64,000 bases of DNA from Micromonospora tarapacensis (GTDB taxonomy: Bacteria; Actinomycetota; Actinomycetes; Mycobacteriales; Micromonosporaceae): positions 868,001 through 932,000 of the forward strand of contig NZ_JAHCDI010000003.1 of the NCBI RefSeq assembly GCF_019697375.1, read 5' to 3'. The notes under the pieces were generated by a model that worked only from the letters and a program-made list of their open reading frames with translations, did no database searches and was not told the origin of the DNA. Within the stretch, counting starts at the first letter, position 1. Each line of letters begins with the position of its first letter. Below, in pieces: positions 43,580 through 53,325 of this stretch. The position numbers and the translations under genes were made by a program.

Positions 43580-44173
43580 TCAGCGGTTCGTGGCGTCGTG
43601 GGCGGCGTCGGGGTGGCGCTGTTCCGGCGTCCCGGCCTCGGCCGGCTCCTCGCCGAGCAGGTCGGCGAAGAGGGCGCGGTAGTGGACGACGGCCTGGCGG
43701 AGGTCCTCGGTGCTGGCCTCGCCCCGCGAGTTGCGCAGGTGGATCTCGTGGGCGTCCCGGTAGTGGCCGAGCGTGCGGGCGTGCGCGACCGAGAGATGAG
43801 CGATCTGGTCGGAGAACTCACCGGTGGGGTAGCCCCGCTCGGCCACGAGCCGGGTGACCAGTTCGTCGGCCTGACCGACGGTCTCGGCGGGGGAGTCGAC
43901 GAAACGTACCTGGAGTTCCTCCCATGCCTCGGCGTACCGGGCGCGGGCTTCGGGGTCGAGCGGGACCAGTTCGAGTTCGGCGTGCCGGCGTTCCCGGTCC
44001 CGCAGCTCCCGCTCGGCCGCGCCGCGGCTGTCCTGCTCGGCGACGACGTGGTCGTACTCCGGACCGAAACGCTGCCGGAGCGCCCGGCGGCGGCCGGCCA
44101 CGACGAAGGCCGCGGCGACGGCGGCGACCACCAGGATGACAAGGACGGTGACGACTATCTGCGTGGGCGACAT
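43580..44173 (-). CDS. Membrane-anchored protein with the same C-terminal domain, unknown function
   Basis: The protein has 197 residues. An N-terminal membrane segment (about residues 3-25, IVVTVLVILVVAAVAAAFVV) is followed by a cytoplasmic helical region with EYDHVVAEQD and RELRDRERRHAELELVPLD. The C-terminal domain (about 90-170, EELQVRFVDSPAETVGQADE to TEDLRQAVVHYRALFADLL) matches that of the downstream 319-residue protein. The start ATG 44173 follows AAGGAGGAG closely. It is first in the three-gene unit. The gene is divergent from the conservon across 310 bp. Micromonosporaceae commonly carry such pairs near conservons, by impression; not proven. Confidence 0.82.
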   Translation of the reverse strand: MSPTQIVVTVLVILVVAAVAAAFVVAGRRRALRQRFGPEYDHVVAEQDSRGAAERELRDRERRHAELELVPLDPEARARYAEAWEELQVRFVDSPAETVGQADELVTRLVAERGYPTGEFSDQIAHLSVAHARTLGHYRDAHEIHLRNSRGEASTEDLRQAVVHYRALFADLLGEEPAEAGTPEQRHPDAAHDATNR

Positions 44174-44483
44174 GGCTCCTCCTTCGCCTGCAGGTATTCC
44201 CTCCCCACACTGATCGCCAATCCCGTTCCGGAACACTTTCCTGGCCCAACCCCGCCCTGGCCGCAGGGGCGGCCGGTCACCGGAAACCGACAGGGTGTGC
44301 GGCACCCGGACGTTCGGCAACGTACCGGTAGTCTCGACGGACGGTAGTGCGTCCGGCTCGGATTACGTATCCTGCCCAAGGCGCCCGAGCCGGCGTCCCG
44401 GCGGGCAGCCGGGGCGCGCGTCGGCGACGGCGCTGCCCGGCCGTGCCGGAGCCCTTCCAGCCACCCTTCCGGGCGAGGTCCGA
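44174..44483. other. 310-bp divergent promoter region between the acidic cluster and cvnA
   Basis: No gene seen. A TATCCT box (44368-44373) before cvnA fits a TANNNT -10. A weak inverted repeat lies near 44250-44275. The 44484 TTG start of cvnA follows at the right end. Confidence 0.55.
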
Positions 44484-47188
44484 TTGAACACCCGCGACTG
44501 GCCGATCCGCTCGAAGCTGACCGCGTTGGTCGTCGTGCCGGTGACCGCGCTACTGGCACTGTGGATATTCGCGACCACGCTCACCTTCGGGCCGGCGCTC
44601 GACCTGCTCGCCGCCCGGACCCTCCTCTACGACCTGGGCAGACCGGGCGAGACGGTGGTGGCCGAGCTGCAACGGGAGCGGCGGCTGTCGGTGGTGTTCC
44701 TCGCCTCGCCCCGCACGGAGTGCGGCCAGCCGCCGAGCAACTGCGTGCTGCCGGCGCTGGTGGACCAGCGGGCCCGTACCGACACGGCAATCGCCGAGCT
44801 GCGCCGCCGGGTGGCCGGCGACAAGCTGCGTGACGCCGCCGGCGAACTGCTCGAACTCCGGCTGGACCGGTTGATGGGCGAGTTGGACGCGCTGCCCGCG
44901 GGACGCGGCTTCATCGACCGCCGGGACCTGGACCGCCCCGGCGTGATCGGTTTCTACAGTGGAACGATCTCGGCCGCGTTCCGGACGTTCTCCGCCCTGG
45001 CGAACCTCCCGGATCACGACCTCAACCGGGAGGCGCTGGCCCTGACGGACCTCGGTCGGTCGCGGGAGTTGCTGGGGCAGACCGACGCGCTGCTGGCCGG
45101 TGCGCTGACCGCCGGCGGGTTCGCCGACGGCGAGCACACCCTGCTCGTACAGGGCATCGGCAACCAGCGGTTCCTGGCCGAGGCCGCAGTGGCAGACCTG
45201 CCCGAGGCGGACCGGGCCGCGTACCAGCGACTGACCGAGCAGGATGCGTTCGGGCGGCTGCGGGCGATGCAGGACGATCTCGTCGCGGCCAGCGGCTCGG
45301 CCCGGCCCGGGATCGACGCGCAGGCGTGGCAGACCAGCTACGACACGGTGCAGCGGTCGCTGCGGGACTTCGAGCTGACCCAGGCCGACGCGCTGGCCGA
45401 CCGGTCCGTGCCGATGGCGGTACGCACCCTGGCCCGGCTGGCCGCTGCCGGGCTGCTCGGCCTGATCGCCGTCGTGCTCTCCCTGGTGGTGGCGGTGCGG
45501 GTCGGCCGGTCCCTGGCCCAGCGGCTGACCCTGGTTCGCGGCACGTTGAAGGACGCCGAACAGCGGCTCCCGGACGTGGTGGCCCGGCTGCGCAGGGGTG
45601 AGCAGGTGGACGTGGCCCGGGAGGCGTCGGTGGCCGACCGGGGTGCCGACGAGATCGGCCAGGTCGCGCAGGCGTTCACGGAGGTGCAGAAGGTCGCGAT
45701 CCGCTCGGCCATGGTCGAGGTGAGTCTGCGCCGCGGGCTCAACGACGTCTTCCTCAACATCGCGCGGCGCAGTCAGGGCCTGGTGCACCGGCAACTCGCC
45801 GTGCTCGACCGGATGGAGCGCGACGCCGAGGATCCGGACCACCTGGCCGAGCTCTTCCGCGTCGACCACCTGGCCACCCGGCTGCGCCGGCACGCGGAGG
45901 ATCTGGTCATCCTCGCCGGCGCCGCGCCCGGCCGCGGCTGGCGCAACCCGGTCGCCATGGTGGACCTGATCCGCGGGGCGATCTCCGAGGTCGAGTCGTA
46001 CGACCGGGTCGACATCACCACCGTGCAACCCGCCGGCACGGTGGGCCGGGTGGTCGGTGACGTCATCCACCTGCTCGCCGAGTTGATCGAGAACGCCACG
46101 ACATTCTCCCCGCCCGGGTCGCGGGTGGAGATCGTGGGTGAGCACGTCGCCAACGGGTACGCCCTGTCCATCTGCGATCAGGGCCTCGGCATGACCGCGG
46201 CGGCCATCGAGGAGGCCAACCGCAAGCTGGCCCGGTCGCCGGAGTTCGACCCCGTCGAGACCGTCCGGCTCGGGCTCTTCGTGGTGGCGCGGCTCGCCGC
46301 CCGGCATGATGTGCGGGTCCGGCTGCGCCCGTCGGAAGGCGCCGGCCTCACCGCGGTGGTGCTGATCCCCACCGAGTTGATCACCGAGGAACCGTCGTCG
46401 CTGCCCGGCCCGGCAGCGCCGGCGACCGACGACCGGGCCGCCTCCCCGGAACAACGGCGATTGGCCCGGGCGACGCGACTGACCGCGATCCCCGGCCGCG
46501 CGCCCGCTCAGGGCCGCGCCCGGAACCGGCGCCGCCCGGCCGCCCACGGCTGGCGGCGTCCTCCGACGCCCCGGCATCCGACCGACGCCCGGCCGCGCCG
46601 ACCGATGGCTCGACCGTCGGTCCGGCCGAGGCCGACGGTCTGCCCCGCCGGATCCGCCGGCGTGACCGGACCGGTTCGTCGGCCACGGCTGGTTCGTCCG
46701 CCGCCGGGCCGGCCGTCGACCCGGCCGGCGCGGGGGTGCCCGCTGCCGGGGTGTCGGCCGGCCCGGCTCCGGCACCGCGTGCCGCGGCGGCCGGAGCCGG
46801 CGGCGATCGCGTCGCGGTGGAGGCGCCGACGGTCCAACTGCCGGCGGTGGCAGCCCGGTCCGCGCGGACGGCGATCGACGGCCCCACGGTGCGGCAACCG
46901 GTGGTGGTGTCCGGGACGCCGGCCCGGCCGCCCCGCGATCCGGCGTCGCGCAGCCCTGAGGAGGCGCGTCGGGTCATGTCGGCCCTGCAGGCGGGTACCG
47001 CCCGGGGTCGGTCGGCCGCAGCCCGCACAGAGGCCCCCACCGGGCCCGGCTCGCCAGCCGTGGATCCGACCGGACGGGTCGGGTCCGCTCCGGTACGCCA
47101 GGACCGGAGCACCGGGCAGGCAGAGCCCTCGCCGGGTGCCGAGCCGGTGACTGTGGAACCCCCCACCGCGACTGAGAGGGATGCCTGA
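44484..47188 (+). CDS. cvnA: Conservon sensor histidine kinase CvnA, C-terminal frameshift
   Basis: CvnA proteins are the membrane receptors of conservons. With one base restored it has 901 residues. A membrane segment lies at about residues 10-33, an extracytoplasmic nitrate-sensing-like helical domain from there to about 305, a second membrane segment at about 315-340, a HAMP region, a DHp-like region (LVHRQLAVLDRMERDAED) and an ATPase domain with ELIENATTFSPPGSRV (N box) and DQGLGM (G box). A Pro/Ala/Arg-rich tail ends with EEARRVMSALQAGTARGR. The shift near 46519-46523 loses one base in a GC run. The start is TTG 44484, with GAGG five bases upstream, because the ATGs upstream give only low-complexity sequence. 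Its stop overlaps the cvnB ATG. Confidence 0.87.
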
Positions 47189-47607
47189 TGCAATCCACGA
47201 GGCAGCGCGCAGATCTCGACTGGTTGCTCGACGATCTGTTGGAGCGGGTGCCGACCGCCCGGCAGGCGGTGGTGCTGTCGGCGGACGGACTCCTGCTGGG
47301 CTCCTCCGCCGGAATGGACCGGGCCGACGCCGAGCACCTCTGCGCCCTGGCCTCCGGCCTGTCCAGCCTGGCGCGGGGCGCCAGCCGGCAGCTCACCGGC
47401 GGGCCGGTCCGGCAGACCGTGGTGGAGATGGAGTCGGCGTACCTCTTCGTGACGGCGGCGGGGCAGGGCGCGTGCCTGGCGGTCGCCAGCGATGCCGACG
47501 CGGACATCGGCCTGGTGGCGTACGAGATGGCGATGTTGGTGACCCGGGTGGGTGAGAACCTCGGGGTGCCGGCCCGGGCGTCGGTGGGTGCCGCCGATGC
47601 GGAGTGA
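47188..47607 (+). CDS. cvnB: Conservon roadblock/LC7 protein CvnB
   Basis: The protein has 139 residues and a single roadblock/LC7 domain, opening with DLDWLLDDLLERVPTARQAVVLS and later VETESAYLF-like hydrophobic strands (METESAYLFVTAAGQ region) and VGENLGVPARAS. In Streptomyces conservons the roadblock protein is a partner and likely GTPase-activating factor of the small GTPase CvnD. Its ATG overlaps the cvnA stop (TGATG), and its stop overlaps the cvnC start by 11 bp, so cvnABCD is a tightly coupled operon. Confidence 0.95.
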   Translation: MQSTRQRADLDWLLDDLLERVPTARQAVVLSADGLLLGSSAGMDRADAEHLCALASGLSSLARGASRQLTGGPVRQTVVEMESAYLFVTAAGQGACLAVASDADADIGLVAYEMAMLVTRVGENLGVPARASVGAADAE

Positions 47608-47986
47608 CCTGCCGGGGCACCAACACGAGTGGCTCGATGACGAGGCCGGGCCGGTGGTGCGACCGTACACGCTCACCGGGGGACGGGTCCGGCACAGCGC
47701 GGACGGATTCGACCTGGTCGCGTACGTGTTCGCGAAGCCGGACCCGGATCTCGCCGCCTATCCGGAGCTGCACCCGGAGCACCGGCTGCTGGTGGAACTG
47801 GCCGGCCGGGGCACCCCGGTCGTGGAACTCGCCGCCGACCTGGATCTGGCCGTCGGGGTGGTCCGGGTGCTACTTGATGATCTGCTGTCCCGGGGACTGG
47901 TCGACATACACCAGCCGCCGCGTGCCACGTACCTGCCCGACAACGACATCCTCAAGGCGGTGGTCGATGGACTCCGTGCGTTATGA
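47597..47986 (+). CDS. cvnC: Conservon DUF742 protein CvnC
   Basis: The protein has 129 residues, a winged-helix-like DUF742 domain typical of conservon third genes. The N-terminus MRSDLPGHQHEWLDDEAGP is followed by VVRPYTLTGGRVRHSADGF, PELHPEHRLLVELAGRGTPV, and the terminal THYLPDNDILKAVVDGLRAL-like end (ATYLPDNDILKAVVDGL). ATG 47597 overlaps the cvnB stop; the stop at 47986 overlaps cvnD. In other actinobacteria DUF742 is required for conservon signalling, but its molecular role is not settled. Confidence 0.92.
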   Translation: MRSDLPGHQHEWLDDEAGPVVRPYTLTGGRVRHSADGFDLVAYVFAKPDPDLAAYPELHPEHRLLVELAGRGTPVVELAADLDLAVGVVRVLLDDLLSRGLVDIHQPPRATYLPDNDILKAVVDGLRAL

Positions 47987-48569
47987 CGGCGAGCGGCGGG
48001 GCCTTCGGGTGCCGATCGCGCTGAAGATCCTCGTCGCCGGCGGCTTCGGCGCCGGCAAGACGACGCTGGTGAGCGCGTTGAGTGAGGTCCGGCCGTTGCA
48101 GACCGAGGAGATCCTGACCGGGGCCGGCATCGACACCGACGACATCTCCGGGGTGGAGACCAAGTCGACGACCACGGTGGCGATGGACTTCGGTCGGATC
48201 ACCATCAACGATGACCTGCAGCTCTACCTCTTCGGCACGCCGGGACAGGACCGGTTCTGGTTCCTCTGGGACGAGTTGGCCTTCGGGGCGCTCGGCGCGG
48301 TGGTGCTCGCCGACACCCGCCGGCTGGCCGACAGCTTCCCGTCGATCGACTACTTCGAGCAGCGCGGGATTCCGTTCGTGGTCGGGGTGAACTGTTTCGA
48401 CGACTCCCGGCGGTTCAGTCTTCAGGCCGTGCGTCGGGCCCTGGACCTCGACCCCGACGTGCCGATGGTGCTCTGTGACGCCCGCGACCGGCAGTCCGGG
48501 AAGACCGTGCTGATCTCCCTGGTCGAGCACGTCGCCCGGCAGCGGGGCGAGCCGGTGCCGGCGGCCTGA
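47967..48569 (+). CDS. cvnD: Conservon Ras-like GTPase CvnD
   Basis: This small GTPase of the MglA-like/CvnD family has 200 residues. Walker A is GGFGAGKTTLV (residues about 24-34). Switch I carries TTVAMDFGRI, switch II FGTPGQDRFWFLWDEL, and VNCFDDSRR takes the place of the NKxD guanine motif, as is common for this family. The C-terminus ends QRGEPVPAA, without a lipid motif. ATG 47967 is selected (GGCGGTGG upstream); GTG 47976 is possible. It overlaps cvnC. Together, cvnABCD resembles a G-protein-coupled sensory complex. Confidence 0.93.
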   Translation: MDSVRYDGERRGLRVPIALKILVAGGFGAGKTTLVSALSEVRPLQTEEILTGAGIDTDDISGVETKSTTTVAMDFGRITINDDLQLYLFGTPGQDRFWFLWDELAFGALGAVVLADTRRLADSFPSIDYFEQRGIPFVVGVNCFDDSRRFSLQAVRRALDLDPDVPMVLCDARDRQSGKTVLISLVEHVARQRGEPVPAA

Positions 48570-48674
48570 ACCGGCGGGCGACGCTGGTGCGTCGCGGATC
48601 GGAGGCCTAACCCGCCGACGTCAGGGGAAGGGTTCCGGTGGACCGACGGAGGAGTCAGCGAAGGGCGGTGTCCG

Positions 48675-49712
48675 GTGGCAGGTCGAGGTGAGTTCGTTCA
48701 CATCGGCGGGTACACCCCGCAGAGCGGGGGACGGGCCAGCGGGATCGTCGCCGCCCGGCGTGATCCACGCACCGGCGAACTGAGTTCGCCGGGCACGGTG
48801 GCGGTCACCGCGTCTCCGTCCTTCCTCGCCCGCCATCCGATGCTGCCGGTGCTGTACGCGGTCAACGAGCTGCCCGACGGTCAGCTCAGCGCCTGGCGGG
48901 TCGGTGCCGACGGCGACCTGTCCGCGGTCGGCTCGTGGGCGACCGGCGGGGCCGAGCCGTGTCACCTGGCGGTCGCGCCGGACGGCGGGCACCTCTTCGT
49001 GGCCAACTACGGCGGCGGCAGCGTGACGGTGTTCCCGCTCGACCCACAGGGGTCGCCCGGCGAGCGCACCGACCTGGTGGAACACCAGGGGCGCGGGGCC
49101 GACCCCGAGCGTCAGGAGCGGGCGCACGCGCACATGGTCTCGCCGGGCACCGGCCGGGCGCCGTTGTTCGCGGTCGACCTGGGCACCGACTCGATCTACC
49201 GGTACGACCTGGACGCCGCCTCGGGGCGCCTGGTGCCCCGGGCTCCCCGGGTGCGGACGGCACCCGGCGTGGGGCCCCGGCATCTGGCCCGGCACCCGGA
49301 CGGGCGACGTTGCTACGTCTCCGGCGAGTTGGACGGTTCGGTCCTGGCGTACCAGCTGACCGACGACGGCGCCCTGCACCAGCGGGGGCGGGTCGACGCC
49401 AGCGACCGGGCCGGGCACGTCCAGCCGTCCGAGGTCGCCGTCGGGCCGGACGGTCGGTTCCTCTACGTCTCGAACCGGGGCGTGGGTACCGTGACGGTCT
49501 TCGCTCTCGGTGCGGGCCTGCCGGAACTGGTCGAGGAGGTGGAGACCGGCGGCGAGTGGCCCCGTCACTTCGCGATCGCCGGGGAGCACCTCTACGTGGC
49601 CGACGAACGGGCGGACATGGTGCGCACCTTCCGCGTCGATCGGGAGACCGGTGTGCCGGTGGCGGTCGGCGAGCCATTGACGGTTGCGAGTCCTACTTGC
49701 GTTCTGCCCTGA
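48675..49712 (+). CDS. Lactonase-type beta-propeller protein (6-phosphogluconolactonase-like)
   Basis: The protein has 345 residues and a seven-bladed propeller of the YbhE/lactonase family, with repeats such as PCHLAVAPDGGHLFVANYGG, GPRHLARHPDGRRCYVSGEL and PSEVAVGPDGRFLYVSNRG. Some members hydrolyse 6-phosphogluconolactone; others have no proven activity, and the metal and catalytic residues cannot be assigned here. There is no signal peptide. The GTG start at 48675 has a mediocre ribosome site; the first residues (AGRGEFVHIGGYT) fit the family. The gene stands alone after the conservon; any link to it is unsupported. Confidence 0.85.
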   Translation: MAGRGEFVHIGGYTPQSGGRASGIVAARRDPRTGELSSPGTVAVTASPSFLARHPMLPVLYAVNELPDGQLSAWRVGADGDLSAVGSWATGGAEPCHLAVAPDGGHLFVANYGGGSVTVFPLDPQGSPGERTDLVEHQGRGADPERQERAHAHMVSPGTGRAPLFAVDLGTDSIYRYDLDAASGRLVPRAPRVRTAPGVGPRHLARHPDGRRCYVSGELDGSVLAYQLTDDGALHQRGRVDASDRAGHVQPSEVAVGPDGRFLYVSNRGVGTVTVFALGAGLPELVEEVETGGEWPRHFAIAGEHLYVADERADMVRTFRVDRETGVPVAVGEPLTVASPTCVLP

Positions 49713-49848
49713 TCGTGGGCCTCAGGTATGGATCTATCCACATTGCGCCGCTGATTCATCACTCAAAGTAACTGAATCGTGGTGAACTGTTTCTCCTCTG
49801 TAACTTTCGTCCGAACGGCCATGGCAGTCCATCGGTCGGGTACGCAAG

Positions 49849-51621
49849 ATGGTCTGCGTGTCATCAGGCCGCCATCGCATGCGTTCAAGTATTCACGGTG
49901 CCGCCGCCGCAGCCGCGGTCGGCGTGCTCGTCGTCACCGCTGGTGGGTGGGTGGGCTATCGCCAACTTGCCGGCCAGGACTGCTCGGGCAAGATCGAGCT
50001 GTCCGTCGCGGTGGCGACCGAGCTCGCCCCGGCGGTCGACCAGGCTGCTTCGGACTGGGAGGCCAAAGGCGCCGCCGTCGACGGCACCTGCATCGACGTG
50101 ACCGTCGCGGCCTCCGACCCGGTCGAGGTGGCCGCGGTGGTGGCGGCCAAACACGGCGCCACCCTCGCCGGGGTGGGGCAGGCGAGCGGCACGGCGGTGA
50201 GTCCGGACGTCTGGATCCCGGACTCCTCGACCTGGTTGCTCCGGCTCAAGACCGGTGGCGCGGCGGCCTTCGAACCCGGTAACGGCGCGTCCGTGGCGAG
50301 CAGCCCGGTGGTGGTCGCCATGCCCGAGCCGATCGCCACCCGACTGGGTTGGCCGCAGAAGGAACTCGGCTGGACCGAGTTGCTGACCCGGGTGAACAGC
50401 GACCGGCCGCTGAAGACGGGCATCGTGGAGCCGACCCGTGACGCCGCCGGCCTGTCCGGCCTGCTGTCGCTGATGACCGCCGCAGCGTCCGCCGGCGGCG
50501 AGACCGCCGAGCAGGACCGCATCGGCGCGCTCCGCGCGCTGGCCTCGGGCTCCTCGGCGCTGCGCCAGGATCTGCTGGCCAAGTTCCCGACGGCCACGGA
50601 CGCCACCACTCTGGCGAGCGCGCTCAGCGCGGCGGCGCTCTCCGAAGAGGACGTCATCGAGTACAACGCCAAGCAGCCGCCGGTGCCCCTGGCCGCGCTC
50701 TACCTGAAGCCGTCGCCGTTGCCGCTGGACTACCCCTACGCGGTGCTGCCCGGCGTCGAGCCGGCCAAGGCGTCCGCCGCGCGGGTGCTGTTCGAGGTGC
50801 TCACCACGGCATCGTTCCAGGACAAGCTGGCCGCGCAGTCGCTGCGCGGGCCGGACGGCAACTGGGGCGCCGGCTTCAACGCGCCGCAGGGTGCGCCGAG
50901 CCCGGCCGGCGGCGACGCCTCCGCCGCGCCCCCGCCGCAGGGCGGCATCGCCGCCGGCGGGCTGGCGCCCGACGCGGTGGAGCGGGCCGTGTCGAGCTGG
51001 TCCATCGCCACCCTCTCCGGCCGGATGCTGAGCATCATCGACGTCTCCGGTTCGATGAAGAACGCCGTCCCGACCGCCAACGGGGCGACCCGGCAGCAGG
51101 TCACCACGGAAGCCGCCCGACGCGGGCTGAACCTGTTCGACGACTCGTGGTCGATCGGCCTGTGGGTCTTCTCGACCAACCTGGTGGGCTCGCGCGACTA
51201 CCGCGAGGTGGTTCCCATCGGTCCGCTCTCGCGCCAACGCAGCGAACTGGAGCGGGGCCTGGACCAGGTCGTCTCGTCAAGCGGCGACACCGGCCTGTAC
51301 GACACCCTGCTGGCCGCCTACAAGGACGTCCAGCAGAACTGGGAGCCGGGCAAGGTCAACTCGATCGTGCTCTTCACCGACGGCAAGAACGAGGACGCCG
51401 ACGGCATCTCGCAGCGGCAGCTGATCGCCGAGCTGGAGCGGATCAAGGACCCGGAGCAGCCGATCCAGGTGATCATCATCGGTATCGGCACCGAGGTCAG
51501 CAAGTCGGAGCTGGACACGATCGCGCAGAGCGCCGGCGGCGGTGCCTTCGTCGCCGCCGACCCCACCAAAATCGGTGATATTTTCCTCCGGGCCATCGCG
51601 CTGCGCAAGGCACCCGCCTGA
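49849..51621 (+). CDS. Membrane-anchored substrate-binding and VWA-domain fusion protein
   Basis: The protein has 590 residues from ATG 49849; GTG 49858 and ATG 49879 are in-frame alternatives, and none has a clear SD. A membrane or signal segment at about residues 15-40 precedes a type-2 periplasmic-binding-protein-like domain (about 45-340, with VAVATELAPAVDQAASDWEA, PDVWIPDSSTWLLRLK and VVAMPEPIATRLG). The end (about 390-590) is a von Willebrand factor A domain with the MIDAS motif DVSGSMKNA, later Thr in SGDTGLYD and Asp in LFTDGKNED. Such fusions are found in actinobacteria with an unknown role, probably cell-surface sensing or complex assembly. It ends at a strong hairpin. Confidence 0.87.
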   Translation: MVCVSSGRHRMRSSIHGAAAAAAVGVLVVTAGGWVGYRQLAGQDCSGKIELSVAVATELAPAVDQAASDWEAKGAAVDGTCIDVTVAASDPVEVAAVVAAKHGATLAGVGQASGTAVSPDVWIPDSSTWLLRLKTGGAAAFEPGNGASVASSPVVVAMPEPIATRLGWPQKELGWTELLTRVNSDRPLKTGIVEPTRDAAGLSGLLSLMTAAASAGGETAEQDRIGALRALASGSSALRQDLLAKFPTATDATTLASALSAAALSEEDVIEYNAKQPPVPLAALYLKPSPLPLDYPYAVLPGVEPAKASAARVLFEVLTTASFQDKLAAQSLRGPDGNWGAGFNAPQGAPSPAGGDASAAPPPQGGIAAGGLAPDAVERAVSSWSIATLSGRMLSIIDVSGSMKNAVPTANGATRQQVTTEAARRGLNLFDDSWSIGLWVFSTNLVGSRDYREVVPIGPLSRQRSELERGLDQVVSSSGDTGLYDTLLAAYKDVQQNWEPGKVNSIVLFTDGKNEDADGISQRQLIAELERIKDPEQPIQVIIIGIGTEVSKSELDTIAQSAGGGAFVAADPTKIGDIFLRAIALRKAPA

Positions 51622-51632
51622 GCAGAGACTCA

Positions 51633-51681
51633 GGAAAGGGGGCGGTGGCACCGGAGAAACCGGTACCACCGGCCCCTTTCC
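51633..51681 (+). terminator. Terminator after the VWA protein gene
   Basis: 22-bp arms at 51633-51654 and 51660-51681, two mismatches, 5-nt loop. It starts 11 bp after the stop. No T-run. Confidence 0.8.
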
Positions 51682-51830
51682 GGTCGCTCCGCCGCCGAAA
51701 CTGACGGCAATACGTCCGAAGCAATCGGTCGTCGTGGTTGCCAGGGCAGGATGTCGTTCGTGCACCGGCAGATCCGGCCTCCGACCGGGCCGGGCAACCT
51801 GCGCCGTCGGCGAGCGAAGGGGAGGGCCGG

Positions 51831-53315
51831 GTGACCTCGGCGACGCTGTTGACCCCAGCCAGACCGTCATCGCGACCGGAGCACCTCTCGACATCAAGGC
51901 GGTCGGTACGCACCGACCAGCGGGCCTACGTGCGGGCCCTGGTCGTGCTGGACGCCGCCGTCCTGACCGTGGCAGTGCTCGCCGGATACGCTGCCCGATT
52001 CGGTGATTCCGTGCCCCGCGAGCCGGTGCCGTACGTCCTGGTCGCCCCCGGGCTCGTGCTGGCGTGGCTCGTCTCGCTGAAGGTGCTGCGCTGCTACGAC
52101 GACCGGGTGATCGGCTACGGCGCGGACGAGTACCGGCGGGTGAGCATGGCCAGCCTCCGGCTGGCCGGCGCCACCGCCATCGCGGGTTACGTCGCCGACG
52201 TCGGTGTCTCCCGGGGCTTCCTGGCGATCTCCTTCGCCGTCGGCACGGTCGGTCTTGAGGTGGCCCGCTTCGCCGCTCGAAAGCGTCTGCACCGGGCCCG
52301 TTCGCAGGGAGTGGGCTGGTCGCGGCGGGTGCTGGTGGTCGGCGACACCGCCCACGTGCTGGAGCTGGTGCACACCCTGCGACGCGAGCCGTACGCCGGC
52401 TACCAGGTCGTCGGTGCCTGCATCCCGGACGCCCTGCTGGCTCCGGTCGCCCAGCGACTCGACGACGTCCCGGTGGTCGGTTCGTTCCGTGGTATTCCCG
52501 AGGCCGCCGCGGCGATCGGCGCAGACACGGTCGCCGTCACGGCCTGCGGTGAACTCACCGCCACCCGGCTGCGCCGACTCGGCTGGCAGTTGGAGGGCAC
52601 CGGCATCGACCTGGTGCTGGCCCCGGCACTGACCGACGTCGCGGGCCCACGCATCCATACCCGTCCGGTTGCCGGCCTGCCACTGATCCACGTGGAGGCC
52701 CCCGAGTTCCGCGGTGCCCGCAAGCTGGTGAAGGGGCTCGTCGACCGGTCGGCGTCGCTGGTCGCGCTCGGCCTGCTGCTGCCGCTGCTGGCGGTCATCG
52801 CGCTGGCCGTCAAGCTGAACAGCCGCGGTCCCGTGCTGTTCCGGCAGACCAGGGTCGGGCAGGGCGGCCGGGAGTTCGGGGTCTTCAAGTTCCGCACCAT
52901 GGTCCTCAACGCGGACGCGCTGCTGGCGGAGTTGGCCACCCGCAACGAGACCGACGGCCTGATGTTCAAGATGCGGGACGACCCGCGGGTGACCCGCGTC
53001 GGCCGGCTGTTGCGCAAGTGGTCGCTGGACGAGTTGCCGCAACTGGTCAACGTCCTGCTGGGGCAGATGAGCCTGGTCGGCCCCCGGCCACCGTTGCCCG
53101 CCGAGGTCGCCCGCTACGACGGGGACGTCGCCCGCCGGCTGCTGGTCAAGCCGGGCATGACCGGGCTCTGGCAGGTCAGCGGCCGGTCGGATCTGAGCTG
53201 GGAGGACGGCATCCGGCTCGATCTCTACTATGTGGAGAACTGGTCGCTGGCGGCCGACCTGACGATCCTGTGGAAGACCTTCGGCGCGGTGGTCAACAGC
53301 CGCGGCGCGTACTGA
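51831..53315 (+). CDS. Polyprenyl glycosylphosphotransferase (exopolysaccharide-initiating sugar transferase)
   Basis: The enzyme moves a sugar-1-phosphate from a nucleotide sugar to undecaprenyl phosphate to begin exopolysaccharide synthesis. The protein has 494 residues, with about five membrane segments in the first 300 (a CoA-binding-like domain lies at about 150-270), a last segment at about 300-330, and the catalytic bacterial sugar transferase domain with KLNSRGPVLFRQTRVGQGG, FGVFKFRTM, RKWSLDELPQLVNVLLG and MSLVGPRPPLP, then KPGMTGLWQVSGRSDLSWED. GTG 51831 is chosen because GGGGAGG lies seven bases before it. No other polysaccharide genes are adjacent, so the product is unknown. Confidence 0.93.
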   Translation: MTSATLLTPARPSSRPEHLSTSRRSVRTDQRAYVRALVVLDAAVLTVAVLAGYAARFGDSVPREPVPYVLVAPGLVLAWLVSLKVLRCYDDRVIGYGADEYRRVSMASLRLAGATAIAGYVADVGVSRGFLAISFAVGTVGLEVARFAARKRLHRARSQGVGWSRRVLVVGDTAHVLELVHTLRREPYAGYQVVGACIPDALLAPVAQRLDDVPVVGSFRGIPEAAAAIGADTVAVTACGELTATRLRRLGWQLEGTGIDLVLAPALTDVAGPRIHTRPVAGLPLIHVEAPEFRGARKLVKGLVDRSASLVALGLLLPLLAVIALAVKLNSRGPVLFRQTRVGQGGREFGVFKFRTMVLNADALLAELATRNETDGLMFKMRDDPRVTRVGRLLRKWSLDELPQLVNVLLGQMSLVGPRPPLPAEVARYDGDVARRLLVKPGMTGLWQVSGRSDLSWEDGIRLDLYYVENWSLAADLTILWKTFGAVVNSRGAY

Positions 53316-53325
53316 CCCCACCGTC

